Source: Pandoraea pnomenusa (GTDB lineage Bacteria > Pseudomonadota > Gammaproteobacteria > Burkholderiales > Burkholderiaceae). Taken from it: 64,000 nucleotides of DNA. Under the pieces are notes generated by a model, which worked only from the letters and a program-made list of their open reading frames with translations, did not search any database and was not told the DNA's origin. The position numbers and the translations under genes were made by a program. Location: positions 5,270,001 to 5,334,000 of the forward strand of contig NZ_CP009553.3 in assembly GCF_000767615.3 (NCBI RefSeq), read 5' to 3'. This document shows positions 9,575 to 17,562 of this stretch, piece after piece. Positions within the stretch are counted from its first letter, which is position 1. Every line of letters starts with the position of its first letter.

Positions 9575-10186
9575 ATGCCCATCGATTCCCTGCGCGTGCC
9601 GTCGACCGCCCCGACGGATGCCCGTCTTGCCACCCGCGCCGAAGCGCGATCGATGGCAAGTCCCTCATCCTCTGCGCCCGCATCCGAGCCAGCAGGCGGG
9701 CCCGCAGCCACCCGTTCCCCCGCGCCGCTCGCCTCGCACGAGGTCGTCGTGTCCGGTTGCGTCAAGCGCCGTCATTCCTTCGATCTTTGCGCGCTCAAAC
9801 GACTGCCCACGCAACTGACGGGAGCGCTCGATGTCGTGTGTCTATCCGGGCGCAAGGTGCGCAGCGCGAGCGACTACAAGGGCGTTCGCCTGAGCGCGCT
9901 GCTCGACGTCGCGCAATTACGCATGCCGCAGGCACGCGACTTCACACGCGCCTTCGTGCTGGCACAGGGCGCAGACGGCTACACCGTCATGTTCTCGTGG
10001 CATGAGCTCTACAACACGCCCGTCGGCGTGGGCGCGCTCGTCGTCTACGAGCGCGACGGGCAACCGTTGGGCGACGACGAGGGAGGCATCGGCCTAATTT
10101 CGACAGGCGATCTGCGCGTGGCGCTGCGCCAGGTGCGTGCGCTCAAGCGGCTCTGCGTCCATCTGGCCGATTCGCCACCGCCCTGA
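9575..10186 (+). CDS. Stand-alone molybdopterin-dependent oxidoreductase-domain protein
   Basis: A 203-residue protein. Residues 1-55 are a Ser/Ala/Pro-rich, probably disordered leader without a signal peptide. Residues 55-200 match the sulfite-oxidase-type molybdopterin fold: DVVCLSGRKVRSAS supplies the conserved Cys region, YKGVRLSALLD is the W/Y-x-GV-x-L element, and GADGYTVMFSWHEL plus the late GDLRVALRQVRAL follow the family pattern. Most relatives are exported and have a heme partner; neither is seen here. It starts 143 bp after the BTAD regulator in the same direction and may be co-transcribed. Whether it still binds cofactor is unclear. Confidence 0.72.
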   Translation: MPIDSLRVPSTAPTDARLATRAEARSMASPSSSAPASEPAGGPAATRSPAPLASHEVVVSGCVKRRHSFDLCALKRLPTQLTGALDVVCLSGRKVRSASDYKGVRLSALLDVAQLRMPQARDFTRAFVLAQGADGYTVMFSWHELYNTPVGVGALVVYERDGQPLGDDEGGIGLISTGDLRVALRQVRALKRLCVHLADSPPP

Positions 10187-10261
10187 GGTCGTGCGCGCGC
10201 ACCGGGCGCCCCCTACACTGGCGGCAAATTCTCCCGGCACCTCATTGATGGCAGCGCGACC

Positions 10262-11374
10262 ATGACGGACACCATTTCCAGGCGTACCGCGCCTCGAGCC
10301 ACCCGCACGGCCACCGGCCGTGCCGACAGCGACGCCGACGCCCCGTCCAACGGCCCCTGGCGCATGCCGCCCGAATGGCACCCGCACACGGCGGGCTGGA
10401 TGGCGTGGCCCGGCCACACGGTCCTGTCGGATACACAGCGCGCCGACGTCGTCGACGAACTTGGGCGCATCGCCTACGCCATTGCGCAGTTCGAACCGTT
10501 GCACGTCGCCGTCGATCCCGCGCATCTCGACGAAGCGTTGCGCCTGCTGCCCGCCAGCGCCACGCTCCACCCCATGCCGGTCGACGATCACTGGATGCGT
10601 GACACCGGGCCGACCTTCGTGGTCGACGAGACGGCCGCGCTTCATGCGGTGCGCTGGAACTTCAACAGTTGGGGAAGAAAGCTGCGCCCGATGCCCGCGG
10701 CGGACCCGCTCGTGGCCGAACGCGTCGCACTGACGCTCGGCGTGGGTGCGTCGGCCGCGCCGATCGTGGCCGAGGGCGGCTCGCTGCTTGTCGACGGCGA
10801 AGGCACGCTGATCGTGACGGAGACTTCGATTCTCAACCCGAACCGCAATCCCGGCCTCACGCGTCGCGAGGCCGAAACGTTGTTCCGTCACTGGCTGGGG
10901 GCGACGCACGTGGTGTGGTTGCCGGGTTCCTGGCTCGACACGATCACCGACGGTCATGTCGACGGCGTGGCCAGCTTCGTGCGCCCCGGCGTACTGCTCG
11001 CAACGGGTGCGGACGGCGACGACGAGTGGTCGCGTGAAGCGCGTGAAAATCTGCGGGCGCTGCTGCTCGCGCGCGACGCGCGCGGCCGGCATTTCGACAT
11101 CGGCCTGCTGCGCTCGCCCGACTTCGATGCCCTGCCGGCCGATGTGGCGAACGACGCCGACTTTGCGCCCGAGTACGTGAATTTCTATCTGCCGAACGGC
11201 GGCGTCGTGATGGCGGCGTTCGGCGATCCGGCGACCGATGCGCATGCGCGCGAAATCGTGCAGCGGGCGTTTCCCGAGCGCCGCATCGTGCAGTTGCCGC
11301 TACGCGCCATCGCGCGGCGCGGCGGCGGCGTCCACTGCTGCACGCAGCAACAGCCGGCCGTAGCCGGGCGGTGA
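10262..11374 (+). CDS. aguA: Agmatine deiminase family protein
   Basis: A 370-residue enzyme of the peptidyl-arginine/agmatine deiminase fold that hydrolyses agmatine to N-carbamoylputrescine and ammonia in putrescine synthesis or agmatine catabolism. Key signatures are MPPEWHPHTAGWMAWPG at the start of the domain, DDHWMRDTGPTFV, EGGSLLVDGEG, TDGHVDGVASFV with the active-site His, and GGGVHCCTQQQP near residue 355 with the Cys nucleophile. The first 30 residues are a low-complexity Thr/Arg extension. No N-carbamoylputrescine amidase gene is adjacent. It converges on the GntR gene, leaving 17 bp between stops. Confidence 0.9.
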   Translation: MTDTISRRTAPRATRTATGRADSDADAPSNGPWRMPPEWHPHTAGWMAWPGHTVLSDTQRADVVDELGRIAYAIAQFEPLHVAVDPAHLDEALRLLPASATLHPMPVDDHWMRDTGPTFVVDETAALHAVRWNFNSWGRKLRPMPAADPLVAERVALTLGVGASAAPIVAEGGSLLVDGEGTLIVTETSILNPNRNPGLTRREAETLFRHWLGATHVVWLPGSWLDTITDGHVDGVASFVRPGVLLATGADGDDEWSREARENLRALLLARDARGRHFDIGLLRSPDFDALPADVANDADFAPEYVNFYLPNGGVVMAAFGDPATDAHAREIVQRAFPERRIVQLPLRAIARRGGGVHCCTQQQPAVAGR

Positions 11375-11391
11375 ACGGCGCGCGCGCAAAG

Positions 11392-12498
11392 TCAGTCTTC
11401 CACGACACGACGCTTTCGCGCCACCGGCGACTTCGCAACGACACCCGCCTTTGCCTTTGCTCTCGCGGACTTCGTTGCTTTCGCCGGCCCGGCCGGCCCG
11501 GCCGTCCGGGTGGCCCGAATCGTCTTCGGCACGGCTTTCACCGTCTGCGCCGTGTCACCCTCGCCCGACGTCCTGCGCGGTGTCCGCTTCGTTGCCGCCG
11601 CCTCGCGGCCCGCCGACGCCGCACCCGTGGCCGCTTTGCGCCGAGCGCCACCCGCAGGCGCCGACGCCGCCGCGCTGCTGCTCTTGTGCGAGCGCACGCG
11701 TTGCTGCATGTCGACGATGTCCGAATCGAGAATGAGGCGTCCGCGCAACTTGCCGTTCATCCGCTTGATGTACGTGCGCGCTTCCTGCATGTGGAACTGC
11801 ATCAGTTCGCGCACGCGCGACGCATCGCCTTCGCGCGCCGCGTCGGTGATCTGCCGGTGAATGTCGACGTTGGCCGTGCCGAACTTCTCGTGCTCGCGGC
11901 GCGGTGTCTCGTTGCCGAACACGATCAGCTGGCGAATCATCTCGTTGACGAGTTCGCACGTGAAACGCAGGAAGCTGTTGGGATTCGCTGCCGCGAGAAT
12001 GTCGTGAAAGTCGACGTCGGCCTGACGCTGGCGCAGCAGCTCGCGCCGATCCTGCGACGCCGGACTGCAGCACGCCATGTTGTGCTCCAGCGCCTCGAAG
12101 TCGGCCTCGGTCAGATGCGGCACCGCGCCGGCGGCGAGCTCGGGCTCGAGCAACTGACGCACCGTGTAGATGTCGTCGATGCTCACTTCCTTGAAGAAGA
12201 GATAGTTCTGAAGCAGCTGGAAGGTACGCTCGAGCGGCACTTCCACCACCATGCCGCCGCCCGTCGGACCCGTGCTCACCTTGATGAGCCCCTGCACCTC
12301 GAGCGACTTGAGCGCTTCGCGAATGGTGCTCTTCGACACGCCGAACATCTGCTGCAACTCGACTTCGCGCGGCAGACGATCGCCGGGCAGAAGATTGCCT
12401 TCCGTGATCAGGCGCTTGATGGCTTCGGCGACCAGATCGCCGCGTTTTTGCTGTTTGATTTCCAACGGCTCGCGCATCGTTTGCGGATCCAATGCCAT
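11392..12498 (-). CDS. GntR/FCD transcriptional regulator with basic C-terminal tail
   Basis: A 368-residue regulator. Residues 10-80 are the GntR winged helix (GDRLPREVELQQMFGVSKSTIREAL), and about 95-255 the all-helical FCD ligand domain. Family proteins of this type usually stop near 240 residues. Here residues 264-368 form a Lys/Arg/Ala/Pro-rich tail (about 25 basic residues in 105) resembling histone-H1-like bacterial tails such as AlgP or HctB. It is divergent from the Liv-type ABC operon and very probably controls it in response to the imported compound. A near-perfect dyad lies between them. The start is the ATG at 12498; an ATG at codon 8 is possible. Confidence 0.9.
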   Translation of the reverse strand: MALDPQTMREPLEIKQQKRGDLVAEAIKRLITEGNLLPGDRLPREVELQQMFGVSKSTIREALKSLEVQGLIKVSTGPTGGGMVVEVPLERTFQLLQNYLFFKEVSIDDIYTVRQLLEPELAAGAVPHLTEADFEALEHNMACCSPASQDRRELLRQRQADVDFHDILAAANPNSFLRFTCELVNEMIRQLIVFGNETPRREHEKFGTANVDIHRQITDAAREGDASRVRELMQFHMQEARTYIKRMNGKLRGRLILDSDIVDMQQRVRSHKSSSAAASAPAGGARRKAATGAASAGREAAATKRTPRRTSGEGDTAQTVKAVPKTIRATRTAGPAGPAKATKSARAKAKAGVVAKSPVARKRRVVED

Positions 12499-12571
12499 GT
12501 GGCGCCTCGTGAGTTACCGTCGGGAAAGACGGCATCGGCTTCGGGTTTTTTTCCGGTTGACACTGAAAAGC

Positions 12572-12622
12572 ATTATACCTACGATCAAATCCATCCTATT
12601 TATCATAATAAATATGACGGAT
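12572..12622. promoter_or_regulatory. Divergent promoter/operator with 15-bp dyad
   Basis: An inverted repeat has arms 12589-12603 (ATCCATCCTATTTAT) and 12608-12622 (ATAAATATGACGGAT), with 13 of 15 positions paired across a 4-nt centre. A perfect minus-strand -10 hexamer TATAAT lies at 12577-12572, so the dyad covers the -35 side of the GntR gene's promoter. This is the likely operator for autoregulation and for control of the ABC operon. Confidence 0.6.
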
Positions 12623-12749
12623 AGGGATAAGGCCCGGACGTTGCAAGTCGTTACTGTCAGGTCGCTTTCTCAGGTCTCTGGCCGGTCGTTGTGTGACGCG
12701 CTGCACGTTTGCACCCCATGAACGATTGCTCCCTTCCCTGGAGACCAAA

Positions 12750-13955
12750 TTGAATCGTCGTGAACTGTTGAAGCTCGCCGCCGCAGCGTCTTTGCCTGCC
12801 TCCCTATTCACCGCTCGCGACGTGTTCGCACAGGGCTCCGGCGCCATCCAGCTGGCCTGCCCGGTACCGATGTCGGGACCGTTTGCCGCCAACGGCAAGT
12901 TTGCCGACCTCGGCATGAAACTTGTCGTGGAGCAGTACGGCAAGGTGCTCGGCCGTCCGCTCGCCTACACCACGCTCGACACCGAGGGTAAACCCGCCAC
13001 GGCGATCCGCCGCGTGCAGGAAATCGCGCAGCAAAAGGGCGCGCGCTTCTTCGCGGGCGGCATCCTGTCGTCCGAGGCGCTCGCCATGGGCAAGGAAGTC
13101 GAGAAAGCGGGCGGCGTGTTCATCACGACCGCCGGCGCCGACGAGATCACCGGCAAGGACTGCAACAGCGCAACGTTCCGCTGGTCCGTGCCGACGTTCG
13201 GCGCCATCGAGCAGACCGTGCGCCCGCTCATCGAGTCGATGCCCAAGGCCAAGCGCTGGTACACGATCACGCCGCAGTATGTGTTCGGCGAGGGCCTGCT
13301 CACCGCCGCGAAGAACATCTTCAAGGAAAAGGGCATCGAACACGTCGGCAACAGCTATCACTCGCTCTCGGAAAAGGAATTCTCCGGCTACCTCACCAAC
13401 GCGATGGCGGCCAAGCCGGACGTGTTGCTGTTGCTGAATTTCGGTTCGCAATCGTCCGACGCCCTGCGTCAGGCAGTGAGCTTCGGCATGAAGAAGAACT
13501 GCACGATCCTGATGGCGTGGGCCTCGGGTCTGGAGCAGTTCGAGACGCTCGGCGCCGATCTGTGCGACGGCGTGTACTTCGGCGCACAGTACTGGCACGC
13601 CGTGGCTTCGCCGCTGAACCTCGATCTGGTCAAGCGCACGCAGGACCGCTTCAAGCAGAACCCGAACTACAGCCTCGCCGGCTCCTACATTTGCACCAAG
13701 CTCATGCTCGACGCCATGGTCAAGGCGGGCAGCGCCGAACCGAAGGCCGTGATCGCCGCCATGGAAGGCATGAAGTACGACGGTCTCACGGGTCCGGAAG
13801 AGATTCGCAAGGGCGATCATCAGGTGCTCAAGAACTACTATCTGCTCAAGGGCAAGGCCAAGTCGAAAATGAAGAACGCCGACGATTTCGCCGACATCGT
13901 CAGCGCCGGGAAGTCCTTCCTTCCGCTCGACAAGACCGAGTGCAAGATGGCTTGA
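12750..13955 (+). CDS. Liv-type ABC transporter periplasmic substrate-binding protein
   Basis: A 401-residue type-I periplasmic binding protein (Leu/Ile/Val/amide family). I choose the TTG at 12750 because GGAGA lies 5 nt upstream and it begins exactly at a signal peptide (NRRELLKLAAAASLPASLF..., cleavage about residue 28, with an Arg-Arg pair suggesting possible Tat export). An in-frame GTG at 12693 would place 19 non-signal residues first. The mature start IQLACPVPMSGPFAANGKFADLGM and later KKNCTILMAWASGLEQFETLG match amide/urea-type binding proteins. It feeds the permeases and ATPases downstream. The ligand is unknown. Confidence 0.88.
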   Translation: MNRRELLKLAAAASLPASLFTARDVFAQGSGAIQLACPVPMSGPFAANGKFADLGMKLVVEQYGKVLGRPLAYTTLDTEGKPATAIRRVQEIAQQKGARFFAGGILSSEALAMGKEVEKAGGVFITTAGADEITGKDCNSATFRWSVPTFGAIEQTVRPLIESMPKAKRWYTITPQYVFGEGLLTAAKNIFKEKGIEHVGNSYHSLSEKEFSGYLTNAMAAKPDVLLLLNFGSQSSDALRQAVSFGMKKNCTILMAWASGLEQFETLGADLCDGVYFGAQYWHAVASPLNLDLVKRTQDRFKQNPNYSLAGSYICTKLMLDAMVKAGSAEPKAVIAAMEGMKYDGLTGPEEIRKGDHQVLKNYYLLKGKAKSKMKNADDFADIVSAGKSFLPLDKTECKMA

Positions 13956-14121
13956 TGCCTTGGTCCCATGGCGCCATAACGCCATAACACCGTCGAGGCG
14001 TCGGGTATTGCCTGCGGGGGGACGCATCGTCGTCACCCCGCGCGTCGTCCGTGCCACATCGTGCGTCGAGTACGCCGCGGCGCGGAGGACTTCACGTCCA
14101 CTCACGTTCCCCGGGACGCGC

Positions 14122-14979
14122 ATGAACGTCTATTTGCTGCAAGTCATCAACGGCGTCGGCATCGGAATGCTGTACTTCCTGCTGGCTGTCGGGTTGTCGA
14201 TCATCTTCGGCCTGCTGCGCTTCGTGAACTTCGCGCACGGCGCTTTCTATCTGCTCGGTGCCTATTTCTGCTATCAGGCGCTGCAGTGGGGCCTGTCGTT
14301 CTGGCTCGCCCTGATCGTGTGTCCGATCGTCGTGGGCGCGCTGGCCTGGATCGCCGAGAAGGTGCTGCTCTCGCGCATCTACGAGAAAGCGCACGAATTT
14401 CACATTCTCGTCACCGTCGGGCTTGCCCTGGTGGTGCAGGAACTCGTCATCATCGTATGGGGCCCGCTCGGCGACAACGTGGCCGTGCCCGAAATGCTCG
14501 ACGGCGTGGTGATGTGGGGCAGCTTCATCTATCCCAAGTACCGGCTGTTCCTCATCGGCTTCACGGCCGTGTTTGCCGCCGTGCTCTGGTGGCTGCTCGA
14601 AGGCACGCGCCTGGGCAGTGCCGTGCGTGCGGGCAGCGAATCGTCGGAGATGGTGTCGCTGCTGGGCATCAACGTGTTCCGGGTGTTCAGCTTCGCGTTC
14701 GCGTTGGGGGCGGGCACGGCGGCACTGGCCGGCGTGCTGGCCGCGCCGGTGCGGGGTGTCGAACCGTTCATGGGCATCGAAGCGCTCGGCATCGCGTTCG
14801 TGGTGGTGGTCATCGGCGGCATGGGCAGCTTCGCCGGGGCACTCGTGGGCGGCCTCGTGATCGGCATCGTGCAAAGCCTGATGAGCACGATCTGGCCGGA
14901 AGGCGCACGATTGATGATCTACGTGGCCATGGCGGCGGTGCTGCTCATGCGCCCGCACGGCTTGCTCGGGAGGGGATGA
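14122..14979 (+). CDS. LivH-type ABC permease
   Basis: A 285-residue inner-membrane permease with about eight helices. The opening NGVGIGMLYFLLAVGLSIIFGLLRFVNFAHG is the standard LivH start, and GIEALGIAFVVVVIGGMGSFAGALVGG is the conserved EAA-like cytoplasmic loop region. The ATG at 14122 fits the family start; a longer upstream frame does not. It follows the binding-protein gene after 166 bp, and its stop overlaps the next start (ATGA), so it is translationally coupled to the LivM-type partner. Confidence 0.92.
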   Translation: MNVYLLQVINGVGIGMLYFLLAVGLSIIFGLLRFVNFAHGAFYLLGAYFCYQALQWGLSFWLALIVCPIVVGALAWIAEKVLLSRIYEKAHEFHILVTVGLALVVQELVIIVWGPLGDNVAVPEMLDGVVMWGSFIYPKYRLFLIGFTAVFAAVLWWLLEGTRLGSAVRAGSESSEMVSLLGINVFRVFSFAFALGAGTAALAGVLAAPVRGVEPFMGIEALGIAFVVVVIGGMGSFAGALVGGLVIGIVQSLMSTIWPEGARLMIYVAMAAVLLMRPHGLLGRG

Positions 14980-15986
14980 TGCTGGCACGTTACCGTTTTT
15001 GGCTTCTCGCGGCAGCCGTCACCCTGATCCTGCCGCTCACGCTCTCGTCGGGCACGCTCGCCACCGAAGTGCTCGTCTACGCGCTGGCGGTGCTTGGCTG
15101 CAACCTGCTGCTCGGCTACACCGGTCTGCTCTCGTTCGGCCAGGGCATCTTCTTCGGCCTGGGCAGTTACACGCTGGGCATCATGCTCACCCGCACGTCG
15201 CTGCCGATGCCGCTCGCGGTCGTCATCGCCATCGTGCTCGGCGCGGCAATCGCCGCGATCGTCGGCAGCTTCGCGATCCGGCAGAAGGGCACGTATTTCG
15301 TCATGCTCACGCTCGCGTGCGCACAGATGTTCTACTTCGTGGCCTATACCGCCACGGACTGGACCGGCGGCGACAACGGCCTGCTCGACATCCCGCGCCA
15401 TTCGCTCTCGCTGGGCGGCAAGACGTTGATTCCGCTCGAGTCGCCCTGGCAGTACTACACCTTTGTCGCGGCGATCTTCCTGATCGTCTTCGCCATCCTG
15501 TTGCGTGTGGCCGATTCAGTGTTCGGGCGCACGCTGCTCGCGATTCGCGACAACGAAACGCGCGCCGCGGCCATCGGCTATCACGTGAAAACGTTCAAGC
15601 TGGTGGCGTTCGCCATCTCCGGCGCCGTCACGGCGCTCGCCGGCGCGCTGCACGCGCTGATGACGGGAATCGCCCCGCTGTCGAACATCGAATATCACAC
15701 GAGCGAAATGATTCTGGTGATGACGGTCATCGGTGGCACGGGCAATCTCTTCGCCTCGGTCCTCGGCGCCGCGTTCTACGTGCTCGCGGCCGACTGGCTC
15801 TCCACGCTCTGGCCACGATGGCTGCTCTTGCTCGGACTGCTGCTCATCGCCGTGAGCCTGTTCGTGCATCGCGGGCTTTGGGGCGTGGGCGAGTCGCTGT
15901 GGCAGCGCGTTGCCGGCAAACGCGGTCCGGCGAACGGCAAGAACGGCGAGCGCGGCAAACTGGATACGCAGGGAGACCCGACATGA
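14976..15986 (+). CDS. LivM-type ABC permease
   Basis: A 336-residue permease, partner of the preceding LivH-type protein. It shows YALAVLGCNLLLGYTGLLSFGQG, typical of LivM, several membrane helices, GRTLLAIRDNETRAAAIGY (ATPase-contact loop) and a late VIGGTGNLFASVLGAAFYV element. Two adjacent ATGs (14976, 14979) are possible starts; both overlap the upstream stop. A basic C-terminal extension after residue 315 (KRGPANGKNGERGK) is hydrophilic and presumably cytoplasmic. Its stop overlaps the next ATG. Confidence 0.92.
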   Translation: MMLARYRFWLLAAAVTLILPLTLSSGTLATEVLVYALAVLGCNLLLGYTGLLSFGQGIFFGLGSYTLGIMLTRTSLPMPLAVVIAIVLGAAIAAIVGSFAIRQKGTYFVMLTLACAQMFYFVAYTATDWTGGDNGLLDIPRHSLSLGGKTLIPLESPWQYYTFVAAIFLIVFAILLRVADSVFGRTLLAIRDNETRAAAIGYHVKTFKLVAFAISGAVTALAGALHALMTGIAPLSNIEYHTSEMILVMTVIGGTGNLFASVLGAAFYVLAADWLSTLWPRWLLLLGLLLIAVSLFVHRGLWGVGESLWQRVAGKRGPANGKNGERGKLDTQGDPT

Positions 15987-16750
15987 GCGACGCACTGATC
16001 GAAGCCTCGGGCATCGTCAAGCGCTACGGAAAATTCACGGCGCTGCACGGCGTCGACCTGCGCGTGGCACCGCGCACCGTGCACTCCGTCATCGGCCCGA
16101 ACGGCGCGGGCAAGACCACGCTCTTTCACATGCTGACCGGCACCGTGCCGGTCTCGGGCGGGCGCATCCTGTTCGACGGACACGACGTCACGACCGAGGC
16201 TGACTATCGCCGCGTGCAACGCGGCATCGCGCGCTCGTTTCAGGTCACGGCCCTGTTCCAGAACCTGTCGGTTCGCGAGAACCTGCGCCTGGCGGCCCTG
16301 GGGGTCACACCGCGACGCGCGCTGTCTTGCTGGCGCAAGGCCGACGGCGCGCGCGCCTGCGCCGAGATTGTCGACGACGTGCTCACCCGCCTCGCGCTCA
16401 CGCGTCACGCGGACACCGCCGCCGGCTTGCTCTCGCACGGCCAGCAGCGCCGGCTGGAAGTTGGAATGGCGCTCGCCGCGCGCCCGAAGGCGATCTTTCT
16501 CGACGAACCCACTTCGGGCATGGGCATCGACGACCTCGACGACATGAAGCAGCTCATTCGCGGCCTGCGCGATGACCACACCGTGGTGCTCATCGAGCAC
16601 AACATGAACATCGTGATGGACATCTCCGACACGATCACCGTCATGCAGCAGGGCCGCGTCCTCGTCGAAGGCAAGCCCGACGCGATTCGCGCAGACGACC
16701 GCGTGCGAGCGGCGTACCTCGGCAACATGATCACTGGAGGCCGCGCATGA
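15983..16750 (+). CDS. LivG-type ABC transporter ATP-binding protein
   Basis: A 255-residue ATPase of the branched-chain/amide importer. Walker A is GPNGAGKTT near residue 39, the signature is LLSHGQQRRLEVGMALA (LSHGQQ in place of LSGGQ, normal for this branch), and Walker B is KAIFLDEPTSGMG, followed by the switch His (LIEHNM). It is translationally coupled on both sides by ATGA overlaps with the permease and the second ATPase. Confidence 0.93.
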   Translation: MSDALIEASGIVKRYGKFTALHGVDLRVAPRTVHSVIGPNGAGKTTLFHMLTGTVPVSGGRILFDGHDVTTEADYRRVQRGIARSFQVTALFQNLSVRENLRLAALGVTPRRALSCWRKADGARACAEIVDDVLTRLALTRHADTAAGLLSHGQQRRLEVGMALAARPKAIFLDEPTSGMGIDDLDDMKQLIRGLRDDHTVVLIEHNMNIVMDISDTITVMQQGRVLVEGKPDAIRADDRVRAAYLGNMITGGRA

Positions 16751-17448
16751 TTCTCGACGTCGCAGGCATTCACAGCTATTACGGCAAGAGCCACATTCTT
16801 CAGGGCGTGTCGCTCACCGTCGGCGACGGCGAGCTCGTCACGCTGCTTGGCCGTAACGGCGCCGGCAAGTCCACCACGCTCAAGACCATTGCCGGCGTGG
16901 TTCCCCCTCGCGCCGGCAGCATCGCGTTCCTCGGCAAACCGGTCGCCGGACAACCGGCGCACCGCATTGCCGCGCGCGGCGTGTGCTTCGTGCCGGAGCA
17001 TCGCGGCATCTTCAAGCTGCTCACCGTCGAAGAGAATCTCAAGCTCGGCGCGCGACGCGATTCGCCGTGGCAGCTGGCCGACATCTACCGGATCTTTCCG
17101 CGCCTTCAGGAGCGCCGCAAGAACGGCGGCGCCCAGTTGTCCGGCGGCGAGCAGCAGATGCTGGCCATCGGGCGCGCGCTGATGAACCACCCGCGTCTGC
17201 TCATGCTCGACGAGCCGGTCGAAGGGCTCGCCCCGGTGATCGTCGAGGAGATCGTGGCGCAGTTGAAGCTCATCAAGCAGGCGGGCGTGGCGATCCTGCT
17301 CGTCGAACAGAACCTGGAAGTCTGCACGCAGCTCGCCGATCGACACTACATCGTCGAGCAGGGCGTGATCGTGTACGGCGCGGACAACGCGACGTTCCTT
17401 GCCGACGAAGTGGTCAAGGATCGCTATCTCGGCGTGGGCGTGGCCTGA
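16747..17448 (+). CDS. LivF-type ABC transporter ATP-binding protein
   Basis: A 233-residue ATPase and the last core importer gene. Walker A is LGRNGAGKSTT, the Q-loop region GVCFVPEHRGIFKLLTVEENL is typical of LivF, the signature is QLSGGEQQMLAIGRAL, and Walker B is LLMLDEPVEGLAP. It starts at the ATGA overlap with the LivG-type gene. The following amidohydrolase starts 114 bp downstream on the same strand, so uptake and hydrolysis are probably one transcription unit. Confidence 0.93.
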   Translation: MILDVAGIHSYYGKSHILQGVSLTVGDGELVTLLGRNGAGKSTTLKTIAGVVPPRAGSIAFLGKPVAGQPAHRIAARGVCFVPEHRGIFKLLTVEENLKLGARRDSPWQLADIYRIFPRLQERRKNGGAQLSGGEQQMLAIGRALMNHPRLLMLDEPVEGLAPVIVEEIVAQLKLIKQAGVAILLVEQNLEVCTQLADRHYIVEQGVIVYGADNATFLADEVVKDRYLGVGVA

Positions 17449-17562
17449 GCGCCCCCCGCATTTCGCGACGCATGCCGCCTTCCCCGGACCTCCGGCGCGG
17501 CATGCGCCATTTGCCAACGCACGCGGCGGCGCGCACACCGTGCCGCGTGCACTGAAGGATCC

